DNA of 13,656 nt from JACPNK01 sp964479745 (lineage in GTDB: Bacteria; Patescibacteriota; Minisyncoccia; 2-02-FULL-40-12; IGHO2-12-FULL-4), in contig CAYZNJ010000015.1 of assembly GCA_964479745.1 (NCBI GenBank), positions 1 through 13,656 on the forward strand. The letters run 5' to 3'. Shown piece after piece: positions 1 through 6,652 of the stretch (positions are counted from its first letter, which is position 1; every line of letters starts with the position of its first letter). Below the pieces are notes generated by a model. The model did no database searches. It was not told the origin of the DNA and saw only the letters and a program-made list of their open reading frames with translations. The translations under genes were made by a program, and so were the position numbers.

Positions 1-48
1 GAAAAAGGAGTATCAAGGAAGGTTTACAAGCTCTGTCAAAAAATATGA
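1..48 (+). CDS. 3' end of an unidentified upstream gene
   Basis: Frame 1 is open from the window edge to a TGA at 46-48, giving 15 residues (EKGVSRKVYKLCQKI). The stop overlaps the map start codon as ATGA, the same junction used elsewhere in the window, which supports this frame as a real gene end. The pattern of spaced V, Y, L and I residues would fit the last amphipathic helix of adenylate kinase, which often precedes map, but 15 residues cannot prove that. Frame 2 is also open across this stretch, so the assignment is weak. Confidence 0.4.
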   Translation, partial: EKGVSRKVYKLCQKI

Positions 49-809
49 TTTTCGTTAAAACAAAACAGGAAATAGAAACGATGGCTGAAGGCGGGAAGAT
101 TTTGAAAGAAATTTTGCAAAACCTTTCTTCAGCCGTTAAGCCGGGTGTTGTTACCGAAGAACTGGACAGGCTCGCTCGAGAGCTTGTTTTGTCTTGGCAA
201 AATAAACTTTCCAAAGCAGATATCAAATCTTCCTTTTTTGGTTATCGCGGTTATCCGGCTTTTATTTGCGTTTCTGTAAATGAGGAAGTAGTGCATGGCG
301 CGCCTTCTCAAAAAATTATAAAAGAAGGCGATATTGTTGGTTTGGATTTTGCGATTATTTATAAAGGTTTTCATGTTGACTCGGCGGTTTCGGTGGCTGT
401 CGGCAATATTTCAAAAGAGGCGCAAAAGTTATTGGATACAACTTGGGGATCTTTGAATCTTGGTATTCAGGAAGCTATCGTCGGCAACACGATTGACGAC
501 ATTGGCCATGCCATACAAAATTATGTTGAGAAAAATGGTTTCAGTGTTGTCAGGGAACTGGTCGGTCATGGAATCGGCAAACACTTGCACGAAGAGCCGT
601 ATGTACCGAATTATGGCAAAAAAAACGAAGGTGAATTATTGAAAGAAGGGATGACAATTGCCATTGAACCCATGGTTAACGCCGGCGGCTCGGAAGTAAT
701 TTTGGCCGAAGACGGCATGACTTACAAAACCAAAGACAACTCTCTCTCGGCTCACTTTGAGCATACTGTGGCAGTTACTAAAGATGGGCCACAAGTATTG
801 ACAAATTAA
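45..809 (+). CDS. map: Type I methionine aminopeptidase
   Basis: This 254-residue cytosolic metalloenzyme removes the initiator methionine from new proteins. All five metal ligands of the M24A family are visible: D101 (GLDF), D112 (HVDSA), H175 (GHGIG), E208 (IEPM) and E239 (FEHT). The catalytic histidines H84 (VVHG) and H182 (HEEP) are also present. Length is normal for a bacterial enzyme without an N-terminal zinc extension. The ATG at 45 is chosen because it overlaps the upstream stop (ATGA) and the family fold begins directly after it; no strong Shine-Dalgarno is seen, consistent with translational coupling. Identity is close to certain. Confidence 0.97.
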   Translation: MIFVKTKQEIETMAEGGKILKEILQNLSSAVKPGVVTEELDRLARELVLSWQNKLSKADIKSSFFGYRGYPAFICVSVNEEVVHGAPSQKIIKEGDIVGLDFAIIYKGFHVDSAVSVAVGNISKEAQKLLDTTWGSLNLGIQEAIVGNTIDDIGHAIQNYVEKNGFSVVRELVGHGIGKHLHEEPYVPNYGKKNEGELLKEGMTIAIEPMVNAGGSEVILAEDGMTYKTKDNSLSAHFEHTVAVTKDGPQVLTN

Positions 810-857
810 GGTTTTAGTGATAACCTGGTTAAGCAATTGCAATCTTTAAAACAAAAT

Positions 858-863
858 AAGGAG
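858..863 (+). promoter_or_regulatory. Shine-Dalgarno AAGGAG for the orphan gene
   Basis: AAGGAG lies 5 nt before the ATG at 869. It is one of the few textbook ribosome binding sites in the window and fixes this start. Most other genes here overlap their upstream neighbour and lack such a site. Confidence 0.75.
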
Positions 864-868
864 ATTTA

Positions 869-1294
869 ATGTCAGAAAAAAGAAGTATGACGCCTTATAA
901 TATAGACGTTTCGTGGTCTAGGATGAAAGTTGTAGCGGTTGTTGTGCCGACTACTTATGCTAAAGATAGCTACATATTTTTTCTGGAGTATTTTATTAAT
1001 CCTATCCCAGAATTTTGTAATTTTATTGATTCAGTAAGAGCTATCCCATGTTTTTGGCGTGACGGTGTTTTTTATCCAACCCGAAAGGCCTGGCAAGTTT
1101 CCTTGGTTCCAGACGACACTGTGATAAAAAACATAAATTACGTTTTGAAGTACTTTAAGTTTGTGACAAAGTTTTTGGGTGAAGACAATAATAAGACAGC
1201 GCCACCTTCTTTTACGGAGTGGAAAAACAGAAGCTATACGTACATAGCTCTTGATGATAAAAATAAACCAGTTGCCCGAATGGGAACCGATTAA
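869..1294 (+). CDS. Hypothetical protein, 141 aa, no recognised family
   Basis: I do not recognise this protein. It is supported as a gene by a strong Shine-Dalgarno 5 nt upstream, a full-length frame and an intrinsic terminator overlapping its stop. It is soluble in appearance: no signal peptide and no long membrane helix, although residues 20-28 (KVVAVVVPT) form a hydrophobic strand-like stretch. It is rich in aromatic residues (for example YIFFLEYF at 35-42 and the run YVLKYFKFV at 91-99) and has three cysteine or tryptophan clusters around residues 50-76. It sits between map and a palindrome, separate from both operons, so context gives no function. A lineage-specific orphan is the simplest reading. 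Confidence 0.7.
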   Translation: MSEKRSMTPYNIDVSWSRMKVVAVVVPTTYAKDSYIFFLEYFINPIPEFCNFIDSVRAIPCFWRDGVFYPTRKAWQVSLVPDDTVIKNINYVLKYFKFVTKFLGEDNNKTAPPSFTEWKNRSYTYIALDDKNKPVARMGTD

Positions 1295-1314
1295 GCCCAT
1301 TTGGGCTTTTTTTA
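1293..1314 (+). terminator. Intrinsic terminator after the orphan gene
   Basis: An AAGCCCA/TGGGCTT stem with a 2-nt loop (or AGCCC/GGGCT with an ATTT loop) is followed directly by a run of T (1307-1313). It begins inside the stop codon of the 869-1294 gene, so that transcript ends with almost no untranslated tail. Confidence 0.8.
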
Positions 1315-1322
1315 TTCCCAAC

Positions 1323-1359
1323 CCACTCTAATCCAAGGGCATCCCTTGTATTAGAGTGG
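1323..1359. repeat. 37-bp near-perfect palindrome (17-bp arms)
   Basis: The left arm 1323-1339 (CCACTCTAATCCAAGGG) and right arm 1343-1359 (CCCTTGTATTAGAGTGG) pair over 16 of 17 positions, with one C.A mismatch and a 3-nt CAT centre. It lies just after a separate intrinsic terminator and has no T tail of its own, so termination is not its obvious role. It resembles a REP-like extragenic palindrome. No second copy was seen in the window. Confidence 0.75.
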
Positions 1360-1390
1360 CGTCTTTAATAAATTTTTTGTAGAATAAAGC

Positions 1391-2101
1391 ATGTTTTTAT
1401 CGGTTATTATTCCGGCCTACAACGAGGAAAAGCGCATTGCCAAGACTTTAGAGTCGGTGCATAATTTCTTAAAAATACAGAGTTACGACTACGAGATTTT
1501 GGTTGTCAACGATGGCTCTAAAGACAGCACAGCCGAGATAGTCAACAGTCTCAAATCGCAAATTGGTAATTTGAATCTGATTGACAATAAAGAAAACCAC
1601 GGTAAAGGCTGGGTGGTCAGGCAAGGTATGCTGAATGCGACGGGAGAAATCAGGCTTTTTATGGATGCCGACAATTCCACGAACATTGATCAATTTGATA
1701 AATTTTTGCCATACTTTCAGCAGGGATACGATATCGTAACCGCCAAGAGAATTGTGGTTGTAAAACAGTCTTTGCCTAGAGAATTTTTAGGCTGGGTTTT
1801 CCGTTTGCTGGTCCACATTCTTGTGCCTTTGGGCGTGTCGGACTCTCAAGCCGGTTTTAAAGCTTTTTCAAAAAAGGCCACCGAAGCGGTATTTTACAAA
1901 CAAACAATTTTTCGCTGGGCTTTTGATGTGGAAATCTTAGCGATAGCGAAAAAGATAGGTTTCAAAATTAAAGAAGTTCCGGTTATCTGGGCAAACGACG
2001 CTGAAAGCCACGTAAAATTAGGTGGCATGGTAAAAATGTTTTTTGAAGTTTTGAAAGTCAGAAAAAACTTATGGATCCCGAACGAGACAGCAAAACCATA
2101 A
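1391..2101 (+). CDS. GT2 glycosyltransferase, dolichyl/polyprenyl-phosphate sugar synthase type
   Basis: This 236-residue GT-A fold enzyme is likely to transfer a sugar from a nucleotide donor to a polyprenyl-phosphate carrier at the membrane, as in the DPM1/ALG5 subgroup. Visible motifs are SVIIPAYNEE (4-13), VVNDGSKD (38-45), the metal-binding DAD (92-94), SQAGFK (152-157) and RWAFDVE (175-181). There are no C-terminal membrane helices, so this is the short soluble form. No Shine-Dalgarno is seen; a TAGAAT hexamer at 1380-1385 raises a weak possibility of a leaderless transcript. The last nine residues are encoded by the left arm of an inverted repeat (2075-2092) and the bases just after it, so the natural C-terminus may have been altered. 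The donor and acceptor cannot be told from sequence. Confidence 0.9.
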   Translation: MFLSVIIPAYNEEKRIAKTLESVHNFLKIQSYDYEILVVNDGSKDSTAEIVNSLKSQIGNLNLIDNKENHGKGWVVRQGMLNATGEIRLFMDADNSTNIDQFDKFLPYFQQGYDIVTAKRIVVVKQSLPREFLGWVFRLLVHILVPLGVSDSQAGFKAFSKKATEAVFYKQTIFRWAFDVEILAIAKKIGFKIKEVPVIWANDAESHVKLGGMVKMFFEVLKVRKNLWIPNETAKP

Positions 2102-2131
2102 ATAAATTGTGTTATTATGACAAATAGTCAA

Positions 2132-2160
2132 TTAAATAAAACAGTAACAACTTATATAAT
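2132..2160 (+). promoter_or_regulatory. Putative sigma-70 promoter of the galT-rnhA operon
   Basis: A perfect TATAAT at 2155-2160 lies 17 bp after a weak TTAAAT at 2132-2137. The predicted start near 2167 would give a leader of about 30 nt before galT. The promoter is entirely inside the 124-bp inverted-repeat element. Confidence 0.55.
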
Positions 2161-2162
2161 AC

Positions 2163-2183
2163 GGATTAGCTATTAGCTAATCC
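2163..2183 (+). other. Leader hairpin upstream of galT
   Basis: GGATTAGC (2163-2170) pairs perfectly with GCTAATCC (2176-2183) around a TATTA loop. No T run follows, so it is not a terminator. It sits at or near the predicted 5' end of the galT mRNA and shares 2181-2183 with the right arm of the long inverted repeat, so the two structures exclude each other in a read-through transcript. Confidence 0.55.
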
Positions 2184-2196
2184 TGTCTCGTACGGG

Positions 2197-3210
2197 ATGG
2201 ACAAAAAAGTATTAAACGAATTCAGGCAAGACTTAGTTTCCGGGGACTGGGTTCTTTTTGCTGCGGGAAGAATTAACCGGCCAGTTGAAATTTCACCAAG
2301 CCAGGGCCAAGAATCTGTTTCGGCGAATTTGCGGCAATGCCCCTTTGACGACCCAATTGCCTCCGGTCAGGAAATTATCAAACTGTATCCGTCAGAAAAA
2401 AACTGGCAGATCGCTGTGATCAAAAACAAGTATCCAGCTCTGGTTTATGGGGTTTGCGAGGCGCCGAAACAGCGCGGTCCTTTTAGGGTTGCGGAAGCTT
2501 CCGGTTTTCACGAAGTGGTGATTACCCGGGATCACGATAAAAATTTACAAGACTTTAATGAAAAAGAAACCAGCGATGTTTTTAAAGTTTTTAGAGAACG
2601 TTACAAAGAAATTGCCGCAGAATTTTGCGGACAGTATATTTTGATATTCCACAACTTTGGTTTGCAGGCGGGGGGAAGCATACGGCACCCCCATTCCCAA
2701 ATTATGGCCACGCCAATCTTGCCGCCGGACGTCAGCAACAGCGTTTTAGGGGCAGAAGAATTTTACAAAAAAAATAACCTTAAGGTTCATGACGTTATGG
2801 TGCATTGGGAACTTGAGCAAAAAACCAGGATAGTTGAAGAAAACGAAATGTTTGTTGCTCTTTGCCCGTTTGTTTCAAAGAAACCCTACGAAGTAAGAAT
2901 TTTTCCCAAAAGCCACAGTTCTCAATTTGAGCTGTCTAAAGATGACGAGTTGGCAAGCTTGGGAATGATTTTCAACTCTGTTTTGAACAAAATAAAAAAA
3001 GCTTTAAATAGTCCGTCTTATAATTTTTTTATTCATTCGGCTCCAATAAAAGTTTTGGATGCTGCCGGTTTGGGTGTCGCCGAATACTACACTTGGCACA
3101 TAGAAATTTTTCCTCATCTTTCTGTTGTCGGTGGTTTTGAACTTGGAACGGGAATGGACGTTAATATTGTGGATCCAGACCGTGCGGCCGAAGAATTAAG
3201 ACTTCAATGA
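2197..3210 (+). CDS. galT: Galactose-1-phosphate uridylyltransferase-like protein (HIT superfamily)
   Basis: This 337-residue protein belongs to the GalT branch of the HIT superfamily, which moves a nucleotidyl group between sugar 1-phosphates through a histidine-linked intermediate. The active-site HPHSQ is at 164-168, with H166 as the expected nucleophile, and the C-terminal WHIEIFP segment is at 300-306. The zinc site is degenerate: C48 is followed by PFD where the family usually has CPFC or CxxC, while H105 (FHEV) and H164 remain. A related ADP-glucose phosphorylase activity is possible. The ATG at 2197 overlaps an inverted-repeat arm and has no Shine-Dalgarno, so this start is likely but not certain. 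It heads an operon and overlaps dedA by 4 bp. Confidence 0.88.
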   Translation: MDKKVLNEFRQDLVSGDWVLFAAGRINRPVEISPSQGQESVSANLRQCPFDDPIASGQEIIKLYPSEKNWQIAVIKNKYPALVYGVCEAPKQRGPFRVAEASGFHEVVITRDHDKNLQDFNEKETSDVFKVFRERYKEIAAEFCGQYILIFHNFGLQAGGSIRHPHSQIMATPILPPDVSNSVLGAEEFYKKNNLKVHDVMVHWELEQKTRIVEENEMFVALCPFVSKKPYEVRIFPKSHSSQFELSKDDELASLGMIFNSVLNKIKKALNSPSYNFFIHSAPIKVLDAAGLGVAEYYTWHIEIFPHLSVVGGFELGTGMDVNIVDPDRAAEELRLQ

Positions 3211-3836
3211 ACTTAACCTTTACAGTTATTGAAAAAATAGCAGTTTGGGGGCTGAACTTAACCAGCCATTTTGGTTATCTTGGCTTGTTTGCGGCCATGA
3301 CCCTCGAAAGCGCCGCTGTGCCCATACCTTCGGAAGTGGTTGTGCCTTTCGGCGGTTTTTTGGCTTCCAGCGGGCAGTTTAGTTTTTGGCTGGTGGTGCT
3401 GGTTGCAACGTTCGCCAACTTGACCGGCTCATTGATTCTTTTTTTCGTTGGCCGTTATATTGGTTTGCCGGTTTTGCGCCGGTTCGGCAAGTACTTTTTA
3501 ATTCACCGGCAGGACATTGAAAAGATGGAATTTTGGCTGCAAAAATATGGCGGAAGAGTGGCTTTTTTTTCCAGAATTATCCCGGGTACGAGGACTTTCA
3601 GTTCGCTGGTGATAGGAGCTGGCGAAGTTGGTTTGCCTATTTTTTTCTGGTACACTCTCGCCGGTTCTTTCGCCTGGAATCTGCTTTGGACCTATTTGGG
3701 CTATGTTGCCGGTCAGCATTGGAATCAGTTTGGTCCATATATCCGTAAGTTTGATTATTCGATTGCCGTAGTTATTGCGATTGCTTTAGCTACCTATATT
3801 ATCCGCCATATCCGGCATAATAAAAAGAACCAATAA
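3207..3836 (+). CDS. DedA family membrane protein (SNARE-associated/VTT domain)
   Basis: This 209-residue integral membrane protein belongs to the DedA family, whose members are involved in lipid-carrier or phospholipid translocation and membrane homeostasis. The family signatures are visible: the acidic re-entrant motif ESAAVPIPSE (34-43), FFVGRYIG (79-86), and the basic motif SRIIPGTRTF (122-131) followed by GAGEVG. Hydrophobic segments lie near 24-52, 58-82, 131-168 and 184-199, and the tail is basic (RHIRHNKKNQ). The start overlaps galT as ATGA and the stop overlaps tpiA as TAATG. If it flips undecaprenyl phosphate, it would serve the polysaccharide genes further right, but that is inference. 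Confidence 0.95.
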   Translation: MNLTFTVIEKIAVWGLNLTSHFGYLGLFAAMTLESAAVPIPSEVVVPFGGFLASSGQFSFWLVVLVATFANLTGSLILFFVGRYIGLPVLRRFGKYFLIHRQDIEKMEFWLQKYGGRVAFFSRIIPGTRTFSSLVIGAGEVGLPIFFWYTLAGSFAWNLLWTYLGYVAGQHWNQFGPYIRKFDYSIAVVIAIALATYIIRHIRHNKKNQ

Positions 3837-4555
3837 TGAAAACCGTTATCGCTAACTGGAAAAACCATCCTGCGACTCTGGCTGAAGCTCAAGAGCTTTT
3901 TGGTTTTTCAGTTAGAGAAGCCATCAAATGTCCTAGTGTCAGGGTTGTGATTTGCCCTCCCAAAAAATTTATTAAAGATTTGTCACTAAAAACTATAAAC
4001 TATAAACTAAAAACTGTTTTTATTGGCGCGCAAGATGTTTTCTGGCAACTTGGTGAAGTTGTGCCGGCAAAGTATGTTTTAGTCGGCCACTCTGACCGGA
4101 GAAAAGCTGGTGATACAAATGAAATCGTAAATCAAAAACTGAAATCAGCTTTAGCGGCGGGTATTATGCCAGTGCTTCTGGTGGGCGAGCGAAACAAAGG
4201 CGAAAACCGTCAAACAGTGTTAGAAGAGCAGCTAGCAAAAGATTTTTTTAACTTAACAACGTCGCAAGTCCTTGACATTTTGATTGCTTACGAGCCGGTG
4301 TGGGCAATTAGCACGAATCCTGACGCTGAACCTGATACTCCGGAAAATACCCTGAAAGCAGGTGAAATTATAAACACTTTTTTGTTTAAAACTTGTGGCT
4401 TAGAACCCGTGGCAGTTCTCTACGGCGGTTCAATAACGGAAAATAATGTTGCTGATTTTCTTAAATATCCTGAAATCGGCGGTGCTGTAATCGGCGGCGC
4501 CAGCTTAAGAAAAGAAGAGTTTAAAAATATTTTAAAAATTGTTTCGGCGTTATGA
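3836..4555 (+). CDS. tpiA: Triosephosphate isomerase, divergent with shortened loop 3 region
   Basis: This 239-residue enzyme interconverts dihydroxyacetone phosphate and glyceraldehyde 3-phosphate. Catalytic residues are kept: N7 and K9 (ANWKN), H85 (GHS) and E153 (YEPVW), as are the phosphate-binding YGGSI (196-200) and GGASL (220-224). Unusual points: only 16 residues separate GAQD (64-67) from GHS (84-86), against 28 in the E. coli enzyme, so loop 3 and helix 3 are largely missing; the usual GHSERR is GHSDRR; and loop 6 reads AISTNPD instead of AIGTGK. Residues around 50-61 are coded by a short AT-rich repeat. The gene starts at the 1-bp TAATG overlap with dedA and overlaps pgk by 4 bp. 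Confidence 0.93.
   Translation: MKTVIANWKNHPATLAEAQELFGFSVREAIKCPSVRVVICPPKKFIKDLSLKTINYKLKTVFIGAQDVFWQLGEVVPAKYVLVGHSDRRKAGDTNEIVNQKLKSALAAGIMPVLLVGERNKGENRQTVLEEQLAKDFFNLTTSQVLDILIAYEPVWAISTNPDAEPDTPENTLKAGEIINTFLFKTCGLEPVAVLYGGSITENNVADFLKYPEIGGAVIGGASLRKEEFKNILKIVSAL
3986..4015 (+). repeat. Short in-frame AT-rich direct repeat inside tpiA
   Basis: CTAAAAACT occurs at 3986-3994 and again at 4007-4015, with TATAAAC repeats between them. The period is 21 bp, so a copy change would keep the frame. It codes part of the segment just before the GAQD strand of the isomerase. Confidence 0.6.
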
Positions 4556-5703
4556 AATATCTGGAAGAGCTAAAAAATCAAGAACTGAAAGGCAAGAAAG
4601 TCTTGTTAAGAGTTGACTTTAACATACCGGTTGTTGACTCTGATAAACTGGGAGAAACTTTTAGAATCCAAGCCCACAGAGAAACACTGGATTTTTTAAC
4701 TAATTCTGGAGCGAAAGTAGCTTTGGTAAGTCATATTGATCCGCCTTTGAATAGTTTCAGTTTGTTGGTGGAACAAATCGGCGCAGTTCTTGGCCAAACT
4801 CTCACTCTCGCGCCTTACTCGGAGGTCAGCTCTGTGGACTTGCTTTTCAAAGAATGCACAGTTTTGCTTATTGACAATATCCGGCAAGATCTGCGGGAAG
4901 AAAAAAATGATTTAACTTTTGCCTCTGAACTGGCAAACAGTTTTGACTATTACATCAATGACGCTTTTTCTGTTTGCCATCGCAACCACGCTTCGGTGTC
5001 GGCGATTACCAAATATTTACCCAGCTATGCCGGTTTTTTAATAAAGAAAGAAGTTGAAAATTTGTCCAAAGCCATGACAGCGCCGGCCAAAGGAAAAGTT
5101 TTGGTTTTGGGCGGAGCCAAAATTTCAACCAAACTGCCGGTGGTCAAAAACTTTTTGGATAAAGCCGAAAAAATATTAATTGGCGGAGCGCTGGCTAATA
5201 ATTTTTTTAAAGCCCAGGGAATTAATGTTGGTGCATCATTGGTAGACGACTCTGTTTTGTCAAACTGTTTGACATCGGATGTCCAACAGTTGCCGGAAGA
5301 TGTCTTGGTTTCTAGAGACAAAACAGGAAAAGCGAAACCCGAATCTTATCCGATTAAAGATTTAGACCCGGAACAGGTTATTGTTGATATCGGACCAAAA
5401 ACAGCCGAACTTTTTGCGGAAATAATAAAGAAATCAGCGACGGCTATCTGGAACGGCCCCATGGGGTTATCGGAAGTTGAAAAATTTGCCGAAGGGACAA
5501 AAATTATTGCTCAAGCTGTCGCTGAAGCGGAAAAATCAGTAATTGGCGGCGGAGATACCATAGCGGCCGTAGAAAAACTGGACCTGCTTGGTAAATTCAG
5601 CTACATTTCCACCGGCGGCGGCGCGATGCTGGCTTTTTTAGCAGGAGAAGAATTGCCGGGGTTAAGAGCATTAGGTTACTATCAGAGTCAACCTAACCAG
5701 TAA
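4552..5703 (+). CDS. pgk: Phosphoglycerate kinase
   Basis: This 383-residue glycolytic kinase makes ATP from 1,3-bisphosphoglycerate. Domain order is normal: RVDFNIP (20-26), NDAFSVCHRNHAS (136-148), GGAKISTK (187-194), IGPKT (280-284), WNGPMG (300-305), GGGDT (332-336) and STGGGA (353-358). The first two binding-loop motifs deviate: the usual SHLGRP is SHIDPP (60-65), which loses the arginine of the basic substrate patch, and the usual NDAFGxAHR is NDAFSVCHR. R20, R38 and R144 remain. The length is slightly short for the family (about 390-400). It overlaps tpiA by 4 bp, so the two glycolytic steps are translationally coupled. Confidence 0.96.
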   Translation: MKYLEELKNQELKGKKVLLRVDFNIPVVDSDKLGETFRIQAHRETLDFLTNSGAKVALVSHIDPPLNSFSLLVEQIGAVLGQTLTLAPYSEVSSVDLLFKECTVLLIDNIRQDLREEKNDLTFASELANSFDYYINDAFSVCHRNHASVSAITKYLPSYAGFLIKKEVENLSKAMTAPAKGKVLVLGGAKISTKLPVVKNFLDKAEKILIGGALANNFFKAQGINVGASLVDDSVLSNCLTSDVQQLPEDVLVSRDKTGKAKPESYPIKDLDPEQVIVDIGPKTAELFAEIIKKSATAIWNGPMGLSEVEKFAEGTKIIAQAVAEAEKSVIGGGDTIAAVEKLDLLGKFSYISTGGGAMLAFLAGEELPGLRALGYYQSQPNQ

Positions 5704-5704
5704 A

Positions 5705-6652
5705 ATGAAATATCATATATATTTTCACGACGACTTTGACGGCACGGCTTGTGCCGCTTTAATGCTGGATTTTTTAAAGTCGCGAGGAGACAGTATTTCT
5801 TCTTTTAATCCGATAGATTATATTCCCGGGCTTAAAGAAAAATGGCCGGAACATAAATTCAAAGAGCCTTTTATCCTGGTTGACTTTATGTATCACCCCA
5901 AAGCCGGCTGGTGGTTTGACCATCACCTTACATCTTTTTCAAAACCGGAGTGGCAAAAAGACTTCAGAAATGACCTTCAGCATTATTTTGATCCTTCTTG
6001 CAAATCAGTTTACGGCATGACCCTCAATTTTTTAAAAAGAGAACACGGCTACAAACCGCCAACCCAGTTGAGTTCTTTGGAAAGCTGGGCAGATATTATA
6101 GATTCTGCTTCTTACAAAACTGCCAAGGAAGGAATTACTCCAAAATCTGCCGCCCAAAACTTAATGCTTTTGCTTGGTGATTATGAAAAAGTTGCAAAAA
6201 CTGGCCGTCGTGAAATGCAGGAGGAGCTCATAAAAAGTTTGGCGGAAGGTAAGATTTCTGTTTTTCTAAGAAAATATGAGAAAAACTTGCTGGGACTGAA
6301 AGACAAACTCAAACAAGGAATTAGTATTTACAAAAAGCACGCTGTTTTAAAAGGCTCTGTTGTTATGCTGACAGAAACAGACTTGGAAATAATTTTCAAG
6401 GGTTTTATTGGTTATTACATTTATCCCAAAGCCGAATATGCGGTTACTGTTTCCATGGATAGCAGCGGCTTTCATTTGCATGTCGGCAGGAATCCTTGGC
6501 TTAAGAAAAAAAGTAATTTAAGCATAGGGGACTTAATGAAAAAATACGGCGGCGGGGGGCATAAAAATGTGGGTGGTCTTGAAGTTAAAAATCGCCAGCA
6601 AGCCTTGAAAACCGCCGACGAAATAGTAGAATATCTGAACCATCATGATTAG
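5705..6652 (+). CDS. DHH family phosphoesterase
   Basis: This 315-residue protein has the two-domain DHH/DHHA1 layout. The metal-binding N-terminal motifs are HDDFDG (8-13), VDF (59-61), FDHH (71-74) and WADIID (128-133). The C-terminal substrate-binding domain carries GGGGHKNVGG (282-291). Relatives include RecJ, nanoRNase and cyclic-dinucleotide phosphodiesterases. No sensor, membrane or OB domain is attached, so the exact substrate (short oligonucleotides, single-stranded DNA or dinucleotides) is not decided. It starts 1 nt after the pgk stop and overlaps the exonuclease gene, placing it in a run of three nucleic-acid hydrolases. Confidence 0.9.
   Translation: MKYHIYFHDDFDGTACAALMLDFLKSRGDSISSFNPIDYIPGLKEKWPEHKFKEPFILVDFMYHPKAGWWFDHHLTSFSKPEWQKDFRNDLQHYFDPSCKSVYGMTLNFLKREHGYKPPTQLSSLESWADIIDSASYKTAKEGITPKSAAQNLMLLLGDYEKVAKTGRREMQEELIKSLAEGKISVFLRKYEKNLLGLKDKLKQGISIYKKHAVLKGSVVMLTETDLEIIFKGFIGYYIYPKAEYAVTVSMDSSGFHLHVGRNPWLKKKSNLSIGDLMKKYGGGGHKNVGGLEVKNRQQALKTADEIVEYLNHHD

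Larger units (their letters stand above)
2075..2198. mobile_element. 124-bp inverted-repeat element without a gene (possible nonautonomous copy)
   Basis: The left arm 2075-2092 starts ATCCCGAACGAGACAG and the right arm 2181-2198 ends CTGTCTCGTACGGGAT. The core 16 bp pair at 15 positions with an A.A mismatch at position 7; a C.C mismatch and one more pair extend the arms to 18 nt. The same arm design bounds the GIY-YIG cassette at 8204-8482. The interior is AT-rich, shows no remnant of a GIY-YIG frame, and carries the putative galT promoter and a small hairpin. The left arm lies in the 3' end of the GT2 gene and the right arm runs into the galT start codon. Confidence 0.55.

Noticed and set aside
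1357..1391. TAGAAT at 1380-1385 as a leaderless promoter for the GT2 gene.
   Set aside because: No convincing -35 lies at the right distance, so it is noted only as a weak possibility.
3580..3600. ATCCCGGGTACGAGGAC in dedA resembles the inverted-repeat arm.
   Set aside because: It encodes the conserved DedA motif IIPGTRT, has two extra bases against the arm and no partner arm nearby, so it is a coding coincidence.
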